Positions 24,991-34,727 of a DNA stretch of 44,098 nt are shown here, piece by piece (position 1 is the first letter of the stretch; every line of letters begins with the position of its first letter). The DNA lies in contig CAJGEC010000014.1 of NCBI GenBank assembly GCA_904502285.1, forward strand, positions 1-44,098, given 5' to 3'. The notes beneath the pieces were generated by a model. It was not told where the DNA came from, ran no database searches, and saw nothing but the letters and a program-made list of their open reading frames with translations. This DNA is from an uncultured Alistipes sp. (GTDB lineage Bacteria; Bacteroidota; Bacteroidia; Bacteroidales; Rikenellaceae). Both the position numbers and the translations under genes were made by a program.

Positions 24991-27786
24991 CTACTTTTTA
25001 CTCCTGAGTTGCTCAATAAACTGCTTTAGATATTGGCCCGTATAACTCTCCTTACAGGCCATAACCTCCTCCGGTGTGCCAGCAACCACGACACTACCGC
25101 CACCACTTCCCGCCTCAGGGCCTAAGTCGATAACCCAGTCGGCACACTTGATGACATCCATATTATGCTCCACGACAACTACCGTATGTCCTCTTTCGAT
25201 AAGCAACTCAAAGGCACGCAACAAGCGACCTATGTCGTGGAAGTGTAGTCCCGTAGTGGGCTCGTCGAAGATAAACATTATCCTATCGCTACTTCGCTCC
25301 TTCGTTAGGAACGAGGCGAGTTTCACACGCTGTGACTCACCTCCCGAGAGCGTAGAGGATGATTGGCCGAGTTTCACGTAGCCCAGACCCACCAACTGCA
25401 AGGGGCGGATTCGCTCTACAATACGTCGACAGGTGGCACTGTCCCTATCCTCCTCGAAGAAAGCAACAGCCTCATCCACAGACATATTAAGGATGTCGTA
25501 GATACTCTTTCCGCGATACTTGACCTCCAGAATCTCGGACTTGAAGCGCATACCCTTACACACCTCGCACTGCAACTCCACGTCGGCCATAAACTGCATA
25601 CTCACCTTGATAACACCCTCGCCCTCACACTCCTCGCAACGGCCACCAGGCATATTGAACGAGAATGCCGTAGGCTGGATACCCGTATGCTTGGCATAGG
25701 GCTGGTCGGCAAAGAGTTTACGTATCTCGTCGTAGGCCTTGATATAGGTCACGGGGTTTGAGCGTGTCGATTTGCCGATAGGCGACTGAGAGACCATCTC
25801 CACACCGTGCAATAGACGCTTATCGACATCCAAGCCATCGTGGTCACCAGGAATAAGCGTAGTCTCCGAGAGGCAACGTCTAAGGGCTGGGTACAACACA
25901 TCGTCGGCCAACGACGACTTACCTGAGCCTGAGACTCCCGTGATGCAGGTTAGCACACCCATCGGAATCTCGACATCTATATTCTTCAAATTATGGTGTC
26001 TAACGCCTCGCAAACGTACCACTCCTGCCGAGGCCCTACGGCGCTCAGGCACAGGGATACTACGTCGGCCCGTGAGGTAGTCGGCCGTCAGCGAATTCTC
26101 TGCCGACTCAATCTCCGAGGCAGGGCCACTAAAGACCACCTCGCCACCATTAACACCCGCCTCAGGACCCATATCTACAATCCAGTCGGCGGCACGCATA
26201 ACCTCCTCCTCGTGTTCTACGACAATGACCGTATTATCCAAGTCTCGCAACTGCTTGAGCACTCCGATAAGGCGGTTAGTGTCGCGTGGGTGGAGTCCGA
26301 TGCTCGGCTCATCGAGGATATACATCGAGCCTACGAGGTTGCTACCCAACGACGTAGAGAGATTGATGCGCTGCGACTCACCTCCCGAAAGGGTTGCCGA
26401 GAGTCGGTCTAGGGTGAGGTAGTGCAAGCCCACATCCATCAAGTAGCCGAGGCGATTGCGAATCTCGGTAAGCACACGCTCCGCAGTCTTTGTATCGTAC
26501 TCGTCGAGGGTAAGGTTGTCGAAGAAGGTGACCAGTTCGCCAATAGTCATAGAGACCAACTCGGCAATATTCTTACCTCCGACCTTGACATAAAGCACCT
26601 CCTTGCGTAGGCGGGCACCGCGACACTCTGGACAAAGGGTCTTGCCCATATATCTCGACTTGAGGACTCTATATTGAACCTTATGTCGCTGAGTATCAAC
26701 ATACGCAAAGAAATCGTCAATACCCTCGAAGTACTCATTTCCGCGCCACAGCAACTCCCTATCCGCATCACTTAAAGCGTAGTAGGGCGTATGTATTGGG
26801 AAACCACATTTCGAGGAGTTCAGAATAAGTTCATTCTTCCAGCGGCTCATCGTAGCGCCATTCCAGCACGCCACAGCACCATTATAGACACTCTTCGACT
26901 TGTCGGGAATCACCAAATCCTCGTCGATACCCGTAACCTTGCCATAACCCTCACAGACGGGGCAGGCTCCAAGCGGATTATTGAACGAGAAGAGGTGCTC
27001 GGTGGGGCGCTCATAGTTGATGCCATCCTCGTCGTAGTGCGACGAAAAACTCTCCACCTTGTCGCTGATGACGTGAACAACGCCTGAGCCATAGCCCATA
27101 GCACGTGCCACAGAGTCACTTAGGCGCGAAATGGTGTCGGCCTCGTGGCGCACAACGACACGGTCCACCACAATCATAACATCCTCAAGCGACATATCAT
27201 CGCTGACTAATGGCATAAACTGCTCCAAGAGCATAACTTCGCCCTTGTAGCGCACCCTATTCACACCATCGCCCATAAGCGTAAGCATACGCTCGATGAT
27301 ACCCTCAGATTGCTTGAGCAGGAGGGGTGCTGCGATAACGAGGCGTGTATCGTCGGCCTTTAGCATTATATGGTCTACGACATCATCTACCTCGTAGCAA
27401 CGTATCTCAAGTCCCGTAACTGGCGAGTAGGTCTTTCCCACACGCGCAAAGAGGAGTTTGAGGTAGTCGTAAATCTCTGTTGTAGTGCCCACCGTAGAGC
27501 GTGGGTTACGCGAAATAACCTTCTGCTCGATAGCGATAGCGGGGGCAACACCCTCAATCATATCGACATCGGGTTTCTCCACACGACCCAAGAACTGTCG
27601 TGCATAGGCCGAGAGGCTCTCGACATAGCGTCGCTGGCCCTCAGCAAAGATGGTATCGAAGGCAAGAGTGGACTTTCCCGAACCAGAAAGACCAGTGACA
27701 ACAACAAACTTAGAGTGCGGAATCTCGACATCCACACCCTTGAGGTTATGCACCCTCGCACCCTTTATCTTTATCTTGTTATCCAA
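24991..27786 (-). CDS. uvrA: Excinuclease ABC subunit A
   Basis: UvrA finds bulky DNA damage and loads UvrB in nucleotide excision repair. The 931-residue protein has two ABC ATPase units: Walker A GLSGSGKST (32-40) and GVSGSGKSS (about 620), and two LSGGESQR signatures. Zinc modules include CPVCEGYG with CPECRGARL in the first half, and CEECEGEG with CEVCKGMRF in the second. The length is normal for a short-end UvrA. It is the fourth gene of the dapB-led operon, 24 bases after the YigZ gene. Confidence 0.98.
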   Translation of the reverse strand: MDNKIKIKGARVHNLKGVDVEIPHSKFVVVTGLSGSGKSTLAFDTIFAEGQRRYVESLSAYARQFLGRVEKPDVDMIEGVAPAIAIEQKVISRNPRSTVGTTTEIYDYLKLLFARVGKTYSPVTGLEIRCYEVDDVVDHIMLKADDTRLVIAAPLLLKQSEGIIERMLTLMGDGVNRVRYKGEVMLLEQFMPLVSDDMSLEDVMIVVDRVVVRHEADTISRLSDSVARAMGYGSGVVHVISDKVESFSSHYDEDGINYERPTEHLFSFNNPLGACPVCEGYGKVTGIDEDLVIPDKSKSVYNGAVACWNGATMSRWKNELILNSSKCGFPIHTPYYALSDADRELLWRGNEYFEGIDDFFAYVDTQRHKVQYRVLKSRYMGKTLCPECRGARLRKEVLYVKVGGKNIAELVSMTIGELVTFFDNLTLDEYDTKTAERVLTEIRNRLGYLMDVGLHYLTLDRLSATLSGGESQRINLSTSLGSNLVGSMYILDEPSIGLHPRDTNRLIGVLKQLRDLDNTVIVVEHEEEVMRAADWIVDMGPEAGVNGGEVVFSGPASEIESAENSLTADYLTGRRSIPVPERRRASAGVVRLRGVRHHNLKNIDVEIPMGVLTCITGVSGSGKSSLADDVLYPALRRCLSETTLIPGDHDGLDVDKRLLHGVEMVSQSPIGKSTRSNPVTYIKAYDEIRKLFADQPYAKHTGIQPTAFSFNMPGGRCEECEGEGVIKVSMQFMADVELQCEVCKGMRFKSEILEVKYRGKSIYDILNMSVDEAVAFFEEDRDSATCRRIVERIRPLQLVGLGYVKLGQSSSTLSGGESQRVKLASFLTKERSSDRIMFIFDEPTTGLHFHDIGRLLRAFELLIERGHTVVVVEHNMDVIKCADWVIDLGPEAGSGGGSVVVAGTPEEVMACKESYTGQYLKQFIEQLRSKK

Positions 27787-27810
27787 CCCTTTTACTCTTT
27801 ACTCTAAACA

Positions 27811-28419
27811 CTACTCCTCGACGACCTCCACCGTAGCACCCTCAACCTTCTCCAAGCGACCTATAAGTTGCTCGGAATCACCCTCACGGATGGTAAGGGT
27901 CATAGTGCAGAGGTTATCGAACTGCTGATCCACCACACGTGGTTGCATATCCTTGACGATGCGCATAACGTCGTTCATCGCCATATACGAGAACGACACA
28001 TTAATACGCACATCTACCGTGCGCTCAACAATCTCGCACTCCGACAACACCAGGGCCGTAGACTCCTTATAGGCAGCGATAAGGCCTGGCACGCCCAACT
28101 TAGTACCACCAAAGTAGCGCACCACTACAACTAAGCAGTTGGTGACCTCCTGCGAGAGCAACTGTCCAAGGATTGGCTTACCCGCTGTAGAGGAGGGCTC
28201 ACCATCGTCGTTAGCCCTAAAATGCTCGCCCTGAGGACCCAAACGCCAAGCGTAGCAGTGGTGTGTAGCATCGAACCACCTCTTGCGCAACGCATCGAGA
28301 TACTCCTTAATCTCCTCCTCGCTCTCGACGGGGTAGGCATAGACAAGGAACTTGCTACTTAGTTGGCGGTAGGTGGTCTCCGCAGCCCGCGCTATGGTCT
28401 TATAACTATCCTTCGACAC
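27811..28419 (-). CDS. YigZ/IMPACT-family protein
   Basis: This 202-residue protein has the UPF0029/IMPACT N-terminal domain with SKFLVYAYPVESEEE, THHCYAWRLG, DDGEPSSTAGKPIL and VVVVRYFGGTKLGVPGL, the strongest family signature. A small ferredoxin-like C-terminal domain follows. The molecular role in bacteria is uncertain, with a proposed link to translation. It lies between lepB (19 bases) and uvrA (24 bases). Confidence 0.94.
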   Translation of the reverse strand: MSKDSYKTIARAAETTYRQLSSKFLVYAYPVESEEEIKEYLDALRKRWFDATHHCYAWRLGPQGEHFRANDDGEPSSTAGKPILGQLLSQEVTNCLVVVVRYFGGTKLGVPGLIAAYKESTALVLSECEIVERTVDVRINVSFSYMAMNDVMRIVKDMQPRVVDQQFDNLCTMTLTIREGDSEQLIGRLEKVEGATVEVVEE

Positions 28420-28438
28420 AACGACAACTGCTTAAAAA

Positions 28439-29929
28439 TTACTCGATTGAGGTAAATATTCTATCCCAACGGACTCCTGTGCCTGCAGGATCTACCGAGA
28501 ACCATATATACGAGGCCTTACCCACGATGTGGTCCTCTGGGACAAAGCCCCAGAAGCGAGAATCCAACGAGCCGTGGCGGTTGTCGCCCATCATAAAGTA
28601 GTAGTCCATTAAGAAGGTATATGTCGTAGCGAGTTGGCCATCGATATAGATGCCATCATCCTTGCGCTCCACCAGACGCTGCTCATAGACCTCGATACAG
28701 CGACCATACATAGCCATATTATCCTCGGTAAGTTCTATTACGCCACCCGCCTTTGGCACCCAGATAGGGCCCATATCGTCGAGTGTCCAGAAGGGCTTGA
28801 TACCCTCCTTATGTGGAATGAGCGCACTGCCATAGACCGCACCACCAATCTTATGCAGACGGTAGCGTGTGGTATCGGCATAGGCACCCAACTCGTCATC
28901 CGTAACAGGCATCTCAAGGTACTCGCCCGTGAGGTTGTCGATACCCATTTTAAGTGGTCGAGAGGTGTAGTCGTTATAGTAGATATACTGACGCTTAGGC
29001 ACATAGGCCTCCTCTACACCATTGGTAAAGACTGTGCCATTGATGATCTGGAGCGTATCGCCAGGCATAGCAACACAACGCTTAATATAGTTCTCCTTCT
29101 TATCCATCGGGCGCACAGCGATAGTGTAGTCCTCAGCGAGTCGCTTGCGACGCTCGGCAACCGTAGCACCCAGTTGTTTCTCACGCAACAACTCATAGTA
29201 ACTTGTTGCGGGCATCTCCATAACCACGGTATCTCCCTCAGGGAAGTTGAATACCACAACATCGCCACGCTCAACCTGTCCCGTACCAGCCAAACGACGG
29301 TATGATCGCTCCCACACCGTGCTAAACGAAGGCTTAGTATCGTTCATCGGCATAGTGTTATGCACAAAGGGGAACGACAGTGGGGTCATCGGCACACGAG
29401 GACCATACTTAACCTTGTTCACAAGGATATAATCGCCAGCCAAGAGCGTACTCTCCATAGAGCCTGTGGGGATGACATACATCTGAAACCAATAGGTCTG
29501 TATCAGCGTAGCCACCACCGTAGCAAAGATAATGGCATTGACCCAACCATAGACCCACTCATAGGCCTTGGTCATACTCTTCAACTCGCTCCACAAGGCA
29601 AAGGCCAAGCAGACAACCAAGGTGATGATGAAGGGGAACTCCCATCTGAAGAGCAACATATTGGCGATACAGCCCACCACAACGGCAAAGACCAACGAAC
29701 ACCATACAGCCCACGCCACACGCCACCAGCCATAGCGCTCCGACATACGCTCGTGGAAGCGACGAATATTATGTCCTACGTATATGTCGTAGATGAGTGG
29801 CAACGCCACAATTAAAGACCACCACGCTCCATACCACACAGCAAAGAGGCCAACGACAATGGCTACTGCCACCGCCTTAAACCAGTCGCTGCTAAAGAAG
29901 GCCCCTATCTTATTAAAAAACTCTTTCAT
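28439..29929 (-). CDS. lepB: Signal peptidase I
   Basis: LepB cuts signal peptides from exported proteins at the outer face of the inner membrane. The 496-residue protein has several N-terminal membrane segments (about 15-145). The catalytic serine is Ser157 in VIPTGSMESTLLAGDYILVNK, and the base is Lys283 in YIKRCVAMPGDTL. The last box is GDNRHGSLDSRFWGFVP. A large insert (about 180-280) between the boxes and extra membrane segments make it much longer than the E. coli enzyme, as is common in Bacteroidetes. It follows dapB by 21 bases. Confidence 0.95.
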   Translation of the reverse strand: MKEFFNKIGAFFSSDWFKAVAVAIVVGLFAVWYGAWWSLIVALPLIYDIYVGHNIRRFHERMSERYGWWRVAWAVWCSLVFAVVVGCIANMLLFRWEFPFIITLVVCLAFALWSELKSMTKAYEWVYGWVNAIIFATVVATLIQTYWFQMYVIPTGSMESTLLAGDYILVNKVKYGPRVPMTPLSFPFVHNTMPMNDTKPSFSTVWERSYRRLAGTGQVERGDVVVFNFPEGDTVVMEMPATSYYELLREKQLGATVAERRKRLAEDYTIAVRPMDKKENYIKRCVAMPGDTLQIINGTVFTNGVEEAYVPKRQYIYYNDYTSRPLKMGIDNLTGEYLEMPVTDDELGAYADTTRYRLHKIGGAVYGSALIPHKEGIKPFWTLDDMGPIWVPKAGGVIELTEDNMAMYGRCIEVYEQRLVERKDDGIYIDGQLATTYTFLMDYYFMMGDNRHGSLDSRFWGFVPEDHIVGKASYIWFSVDPAGTGVRWDRIFTSIE

Positions 29930-29950
29930 AGTGTTTCACTAAATTTTAGA

Positions 29951-30661
29951 CTACAACAGGTTATCCATAGTATGCACACCCTGCTTATCCGAGAGATACT
30001 CTCCCGCAATAACGGCTCCGAGAGCCAAGGCACGACGGTTCGTAATCGAGTGCTTCAACTGCAAAACATCGTCTGCCGAGGTGTAGGTGACGGTGTGGAT
30101 GCCTGGAACCATACCCTCTCTGAAGGACTCAATCTCCAACATCGAGGCATCCGTAGCCTTGTCGTTCACCCAACTACTCTTGCGGTCGAGATTCTCGATT
30201 ATACCCTCAGCCAAGGTGATAGCCGTACCACTTGGAGCATCCTTCTTCCACATATGGTGGGTCTCCTCGACACGCACCTCATACTCCGAATATGGATTCA
30301 TCAACTCGGCCAAACGACGATTTATGCGAAACATAATGTTTACGCCAATCGAGAAGTTCGAAGCATAGAAGAGCGCACCACCCTTGCTCTGAGCCAACTC
30401 CTCCATCTCCTTGAGGCGAGACAACCAGCCCGTAGTGCCACACACTACACGACCACCTGCCTGCAACACCTTTGCCACATTATCAGCTGCCGTATCGGGG
30501 GTAGTAAACTCAAATGCTACATCCACCTTAGATATATTCTCTGGGGTCAAATCCTCAACATTCGACTCATCAACAACCAACTCTACACTATGACCACGCT
30601 CCACAAGGATTCGCTCAATCTCGCGACCCATTTTGCCGTGTCCTATAATAGCACATTTCAT
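29951..30661 (-). CDS. dapB: 4-hydroxy-tetrahydrodipicolinate reductase
   Basis: DapB reduces the cyclic product of DapA with NAD(P)H in lysine and meso-diaminopimelate synthesis, needed for the cell wall. The 236-residue protein starts MKCAIIGHGKMGREIE, the cofactor-binding loop. It has the family active-site stretch EETHHMWKKDAPSGTA, with the catalytic His and Lys, and the VVCGTTGW segment. The length is near the short end of the family. It is first in a six-gene operon that runs through lepB, YigZ, uvrA and the M16 peptidase to the methyltransferase. The nearest -7-like box is TATCTTTAC (30691-30699, minus), one base off consensus. Confidence 0.96.
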   Translation of the reverse strand: MKCAIIGHGKMGREIERILVERGHSVELVVDESNVEDLTPENISKVDVAFEFTTPDTAADNVAKVLQAGGRVVCGTTGWLSRLKEMEELAQSKGGALFYASNFSIGVNIMFRINRRLAELMNPYSEYEVRVEETHHMWKKDAPSGTAITLAEGIIENLDRKSSWVNDKATDASMLEIESFREGMVPGIHTVTYTSADDVLQLKHSITNRRALALGAVIAGEYLSDKQGVHTMDNLL

Positions 30662-30743
30662 ACTCCTATTTCATTTAGATAAATAACGCGGTAAAGATAG
30701 TAAAAATTTTGGAAAGGATATAGCCACTCTCCCATATTTTGCA

Positions 30744-30751
30744 TATCTTTG
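30744..30751 (+). promoter_or_regulatory. -7 box of the amidase/golvesin gene
   Basis: TATCTTTG matches the -7 consensus and lies 17 bases before the ATG at 30769, implying a very short leader. No -33 box at the right distance is convincing. The position argues against the upstream TTG start at 30739. Confidence 0.5.
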
Positions 30752-30768
30752 GACATTCGTTTTTTACT

Positions 30769-33753
30769 ATGAGAAGATATATACTTTACAACATATTGGC
30801 TTTAGCCACTTTAGTAGTTTTTTCGTCTCCCCTCACCGCCCAGAGCAAGTTGCCTAAGTCGGTGAGCGACTCAATATGCGTTGCCCTACGCCGCATCACC
30901 CTGGAGGAGGTAGCAGGTAGTTATGTCAAGGTCGAGAGTGTTCGTCTGCGCCAGCGTGGCAAGAGCGACGTGGTGGAGGTGCGCACCTCAGCGGAGTTGG
31001 CCTACTACCCTATGCGCCCCAACAACATCGACAAACTCTACGATGCCGTGCGCAAGATGCTTCCAGCGAAGTACCGCAACCACACGATACTTATCTACTC
31101 CGACGGACAACTAATCGACAACCTCACTCCGCAATACTACCGCAAGAGCGAAGGCGACCGCAGTTTCACAAACGAGGTAACCACCCCACTCATCAGCCGT
31201 GAGAGCGCCCTGTCGCAACCCACCAAGGGCCTAACAAACAGACATATAGCCCTATGGCAGAGCCACGGTAGATACTTCAAGCAGACAGCGAATATGTGGA
31301 GTTGGCAACGTTCACGCCTCTGGGAGACGGTCGAGGATCTATACACTCAGGGCTATGTGCTACCCTACCTCGTACCTATGCTGGAGCGTGCGGGTGCTTC
31401 GGTACTTCTGCCCCGTGAGCGCAGTGTGCAACTCCAGGAGTTAATCATCGACAACGACAAGGGCATCGAGGAGCACTCCTACAGCGAGCATAACGGGAAG
31501 CACCGCTGGGAGCGTGGCACAAAGGGCTTTGCACACCTCAACCACACCTACCCCACGGGCCACAACCCCTTCTTGGATGGCACGGTGCGTCAGGCCAATA
31601 GTGCAACCGAGGGTGATGCTCCAAGTTGGATATACTGGGGTGGCAAAATCGAGAAGAGTGGCATCTACAGCGTCTATGTGTCGTATGCTACCACCGACGA
31701 GAGTATTAGCGATGCTCACTACGTCGTTCACGCCTCAGGAGGTGACCGCACCTTTAGGGTAAACCAGAGGATGGGAGGTGCAATGTGGGTCTGCTTAGGA
31801 GATTTCTTTTTTGAGGCGGGAAACCACTCTAAACTGGTAAGTATGAGCAACATATCGAGCCAAGAGGGTGTCGTTACTGCGGATGCTGTAAAGATTGGTG
31901 GCGGTATGGGTAATATTCGTCGCAGCGTAGACCCTTCGCTCAGGGTCGAGGGCGAGGAGTATGAGGAGACAACGAGTGGCTACCCCCGCTTCACCGAGGG
32001 CGCACGCTACTGGCTACAATGGTCGGGATTCGACACAGATATCTATTCGGCAAAGGATAATCTCGACGACTACAAGGAGGATTATATGTCACGTGCCCAC
32101 TGGGTAAATGCCCTTATGGGTGGTAGCAAACACCTCAGCGACGAGGAGGGTAAAAACATCCCCATAGACCTCGCTTTTGCCTTCCACTCGGACGCTGGTG
32201 TTCGCCTCAACGACGACGTTATCGGAACTCTCGGCATCTACTCCACAAAGGAGAATCACGGAGAGTTCGACAACGACATATCACGCCTCCGCTCACGCGA
32301 CCTTACCGACTTGATAATGACGCAGATAGTTGATGATGTAAGGGCTAAATATGAGCCTCAGTGGGTACGTCGCGGTATGTGGAATAGAGCCTACTACGAG
32401 GCGCGAATACCCGCCTGTCCAACGATGCTTTTGGAGTTATTGTCACACCAGAATTTTGCAGATATGCGCTACGGCCTCGACCCTCAATTTAGGTTCGACA
32501 TCAGCCGTGCGGTATATAAGGGAATGTTGCGCTACCTATCGAGCCAGTATGATGTCGCATACGTCGTAGCACCACTCCCAATCAATAGTTTTGCCATCGA
32601 CCTCAACGGCTCTACAGCAAGGCTTAGTTGGCAACCTACCGCCGACCCTTTAGAGCCTACTGCGACGGCCGACTACTACATACTATATACGCGCGTGGGA
32701 GATTCGGGATTCGACTGCGGAAAGCGTATCGAGGGCACATCCACCACCGTAGAACTACACGAGGGCAAGGAGTATAGTTTCCGTGTTACGGCAGTAAATA
32801 GCGGAGGCGAAAGTTTCGATTCCGAAACCCTAAGTGCTTGTTATTTAAAGCGTAGCAAGGGTACGGTAATGATAGTAAATGGCTTTGACCGCGTCGCAGC
32901 ACCTATGAGTATGCAGGGCGACTCCATAGCGGGATTCTTCAACCGCTACGACAGTGGCGTGGCCTACATCGAGGATATATCGTTCATCGGCGAGCAGACT
33001 ATTTTTGACCGCAAGTTGTCGAAGTCCGAGAATGACAACTACGCCCTCGGCACATCCTACAACGACTACGAAACAGAGGTTATCGCAGGCAACACCTTCG
33101 ACTACCCCAAGCTACACGGCAAGGCGATAAAGGAGGCTGGATACTCTTTCACCTCGGCCTCGCACAAGGCTGTAACAGAGGAGTATATATCCCTCACCAA
33201 GTACGACATTGTGGACCTTATCCTTGGCAAGCAACGCTCCACAGCCATAGGTCGTGGCACGTCGGGTTACCACTTCGAGGTACTCCCCGAAGAGTTGCAA
33301 CAGCCTATAAAAGAGTACACCAAACAGGGAGGTGCGCTCCTACTCTCAGGAAGTTACATCTTTAGCGACCTCTGGCACTCGCCCACAGCAACAGATGGCG
33401 ACAGAGCCTTTGCTCAAGAGACTCTACACGCGTCGTTTGGTGGAAATATGGCCTCACGTACAGGCGAGGTAACTATGCCATCAACAAAGTTTTCGCGCAA
33501 GAAGTTAGAGATAACCTTCAACACCACACCTTCGTCGGAGGTATACCCCGTGGAGTCACCCGAAGTGGTACTCCCCGTAGGCAAGAGTGCCTATACCATA
33601 CTGCGCTATACGCAAACGCAACAATCGGCTGGTGTAGCCTACGATGGTACATACCGTAGCATCACCCTTGGCTTCCCCTTCGAGACCATCACCGACGGTA
33701 AAACGCGCGAGGAGCTGATGAAGCATATAATAAAGTATCTTTCAAATAAATAG
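30769..33753 (+). CDS. Exported amidase-like protein with golvesin and fibronectin III domains
   Basis: This is a 994-residue protein with a signal peptide (first 25 residues, ending TAQS). An N-acetylmuramoyl-L-alanine amidase-like fold seems split by an insert: IALWQSHGRYF (His166), then FAFHSDAG (His473) and PTMLLELLSHQNFADM (Glu556) match the zinc ligands and catalytic Glu of Amidase_3 enzymes. The insert (about 225-395) looks like a golvesin-type beta domain (SGIYSVYVSYATTDESISDAHY). A fibronectin III domain (about 605-695) and a 300-residue C-terminal part with a glutamine-amidotransferase-like feel (GGALLLSGSYIFSDL) follow. Relatives in Bacteroidetes are often labelled xanthan lyase, which I would not trust. 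It may remodel peptidoglycan; the active-site reading is inference. Confidence 0.72.
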   Translation: MRRYILYNILALATLVVFSSPLTAQSKLPKSVSDSICVALRRITLEEVAGSYVKVESVRLRQRGKSDVVEVRTSAELAYYPMRPNNIDKLYDAVRKMLPAKYRNHTILIYSDGQLIDNLTPQYYRKSEGDRSFTNEVTTPLISRESALSQPTKGLTNRHIALWQSHGRYFKQTANMWSWQRSRLWETVEDLYTQGYVLPYLVPMLERAGASVLLPRERSVQLQELIIDNDKGIEEHSYSEHNGKHRWERGTKGFAHLNHTYPTGHNPFLDGTVRQANSATEGDAPSWIYWGGKIEKSGIYSVYVSYATTDESISDAHYVVHASGGDRTFRVNQRMGGAMWVCLGDFFFEAGNHSKLVSMSNISSQEGVVTADAVKIGGGMGNIRRSVDPSLRVEGEEYEETTSGYPRFTEGARYWLQWSGFDTDIYSAKDNLDDYKEDYMSRAHWVNALMGGSKHLSDEEGKNIPIDLAFAFHSDAGVRLNDDVIGTLGIYSTKENHGEFDNDISRLRSRDLTDLIMTQIVDDVRAKYEPQWVRRGMWNRAYYEARIPACPTMLLELLSHQNFADMRYGLDPQFRFDISRAVYKGMLRYLSSQYDVAYVVAPLPINSFAIDLNGSTARLSWQPTADPLEPTATADYYILYTRVGDSGFDCGKRIEGTSTTVELHEGKEYSFRVTAVNSGGESFDSETLSACYLKRSKGTVMIVNGFDRVAAPMSMQGDSIAGFFNRYDSGVAYIEDISFIGEQTIFDRKLSKSENDNYALGTSYNDYETEVIAGNTFDYPKLHGKAIKEAGYSFTSASHKAVTEEYISLTKYDIVDLILGKQRSTAIGRGTSGYHFEVLPEELQQPIKEYTKQGGALLLSGSYIFSDLWHSPTATDGDRAFAQETLHASFGGNMASRTGEVTMPSTKFSRKKLEITFNTTPSSEVYPVESPEVVLPVGKSAYTILRYTQTQQSAGVAYDGTYRSITLGFPFETITDGKTREELMKHIIKYLSNK

Positions 33754-33759
33754 AGACCG

Positions 33760-34668
33760 ATGGGACTATCCAAACAGACAACTAAAAGTATCGTTATGCC
33801 CTTAGCAATGGTCGTAGGAGCCCTCCTCTGCCGACCTTTAGGGGTGTTGGAGACCTTGACACATAACACACTCACACCGCTGCTCATCGCAGCGATGCTC
33901 TTCATCACCTTCTGTCGTGTGGAGTTGCGCTCGATGCACCTATCGAAGATTCACCTATGGATGCTCCTGGTGCAGTTCCTCGGCTCTATCCTTGTCTACT
34001 ACATCACTACCCCACTCCTGGGCAATGTGGTGGGTCAGGGCGCAATGATATGTGTGCTTGCACCGATTGCTATGGCGGCGGTAGTGATTGGTGGAATGCT
34101 CGGTGCTAATGTCGCTACAATGGTGACGTACAGCCTGTTATGCAATATAGTAACTGCGCTTATCGCACCCTTCATACTTCACCATTTCGGAAATGGCGAG
34201 TGTACCTTTATGGATATCTTCTCGCGCGTTGTGCCTACGTTGGTAGCCCCATTCGTCGTGGCACAACTTCTGCGCTGGCTATGGCGCAAAGGGGCGGAAT
34301 GGGTTACTGCCCACTCCTACCTATCGTTCTATCTTTGGCTTATATCGTTGGTATTGGTATTGGGACGCACCACAGCATTTATCCTCGACACCGAGGCCAG
34401 CCTCCTCATCGAGATAGAACTCGCCCTCGTGGCCCTACTTTTGTGCTTTATTCAGTTCGCCATAGGTCGCTGGTTGGGCCGTATGGCTGGTGATGAGGTC
34501 GCTGGAGGTCAGTCCGTAGGACAGAAAAATACCATACTGGCGGTGTGGATGTCGCTAAACTTCCTCGACCCAATAGTGTCGATTGCCCCTACGGCATATA
34601 TCGTATGGCAAAACTTCGTAAATAGTTATCAAATATATAGTTACGACAAGAAACAGCGTCGCAAATAG
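33760..34668 (+). CDS. BASS-family (bile acid:sodium symporter-like) transporter
   Basis: This 302-residue protein has about nine or ten hydrophobic segments. The pattern APIAMAAVVIGGMLGANVATMVTYSLLCNIVTALIAPF (about 97-135) and the crossover segment GQKNTILAVWMSLNFLDP (about 250-267) fit the bile acid:Na+ symporter fold, in which the two broken helices bind sodium and substrate. Bacterial members move many organic anions besides bile acids, such as pantoate or 2-oxo acids, so the substrate is open. It starts 6 bases after the amidase gene and is surely co-transcribed with it. Confidence 0.78.
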   Translation: MGLSKQTTKSIVMPLAMVVGALLCRPLGVLETLTHNTLTPLLIAAMLFITFCRVELRSMHLSKIHLWMLLVQFLGSILVYYITTPLLGNVVGQGAMICVLAPIAMAAVVIGGMLGANVATMVTYSLLCNIVTALIAPFILHHFGNGECTFMDIFSRVVPTLVAPFVVAQLLRWLWRKGAEWVTAHSYLSFYLWLISLVLVLGRTTAFILDTEASLLIEIELALVALLLCFIQFAIGRWLGRMAGDEVAGGQSVGQKNTILAVWMSLNFLDPIVSIAPTAYIVWQNFVNSYQIYSYDKKQRRK

Positions 34669-34672
34669 TATA

Positions 34673-34709
34673 GTAATGATGCAAAAAGCGACGCTTTTTG
34701 CATCATTAC
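34673..34709. terminator. 17-bp perfect hairpin between convergent genes
   Basis: GTAATGATGCAAAAAGC and its exact complement flank a 3-base loop (GAC). It lies between the plus-strand transporter and the minus-strand 114-residue gene. There is no U-run on either side apart from the T run inside the stem. It may act as a two-way terminator; the unusually long perfect stem is noted separately. Confidence 0.6.
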
Positions 34710-34727
34710 CAACAGTATCTATTATGC

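Noticed and set aside
30739..30768. A TTG start 10 codons upstream of the amidase/golvesin gene
   Set aside because: The -7 box lies inside that extension, and the signal peptide fits the ATG at 30769.
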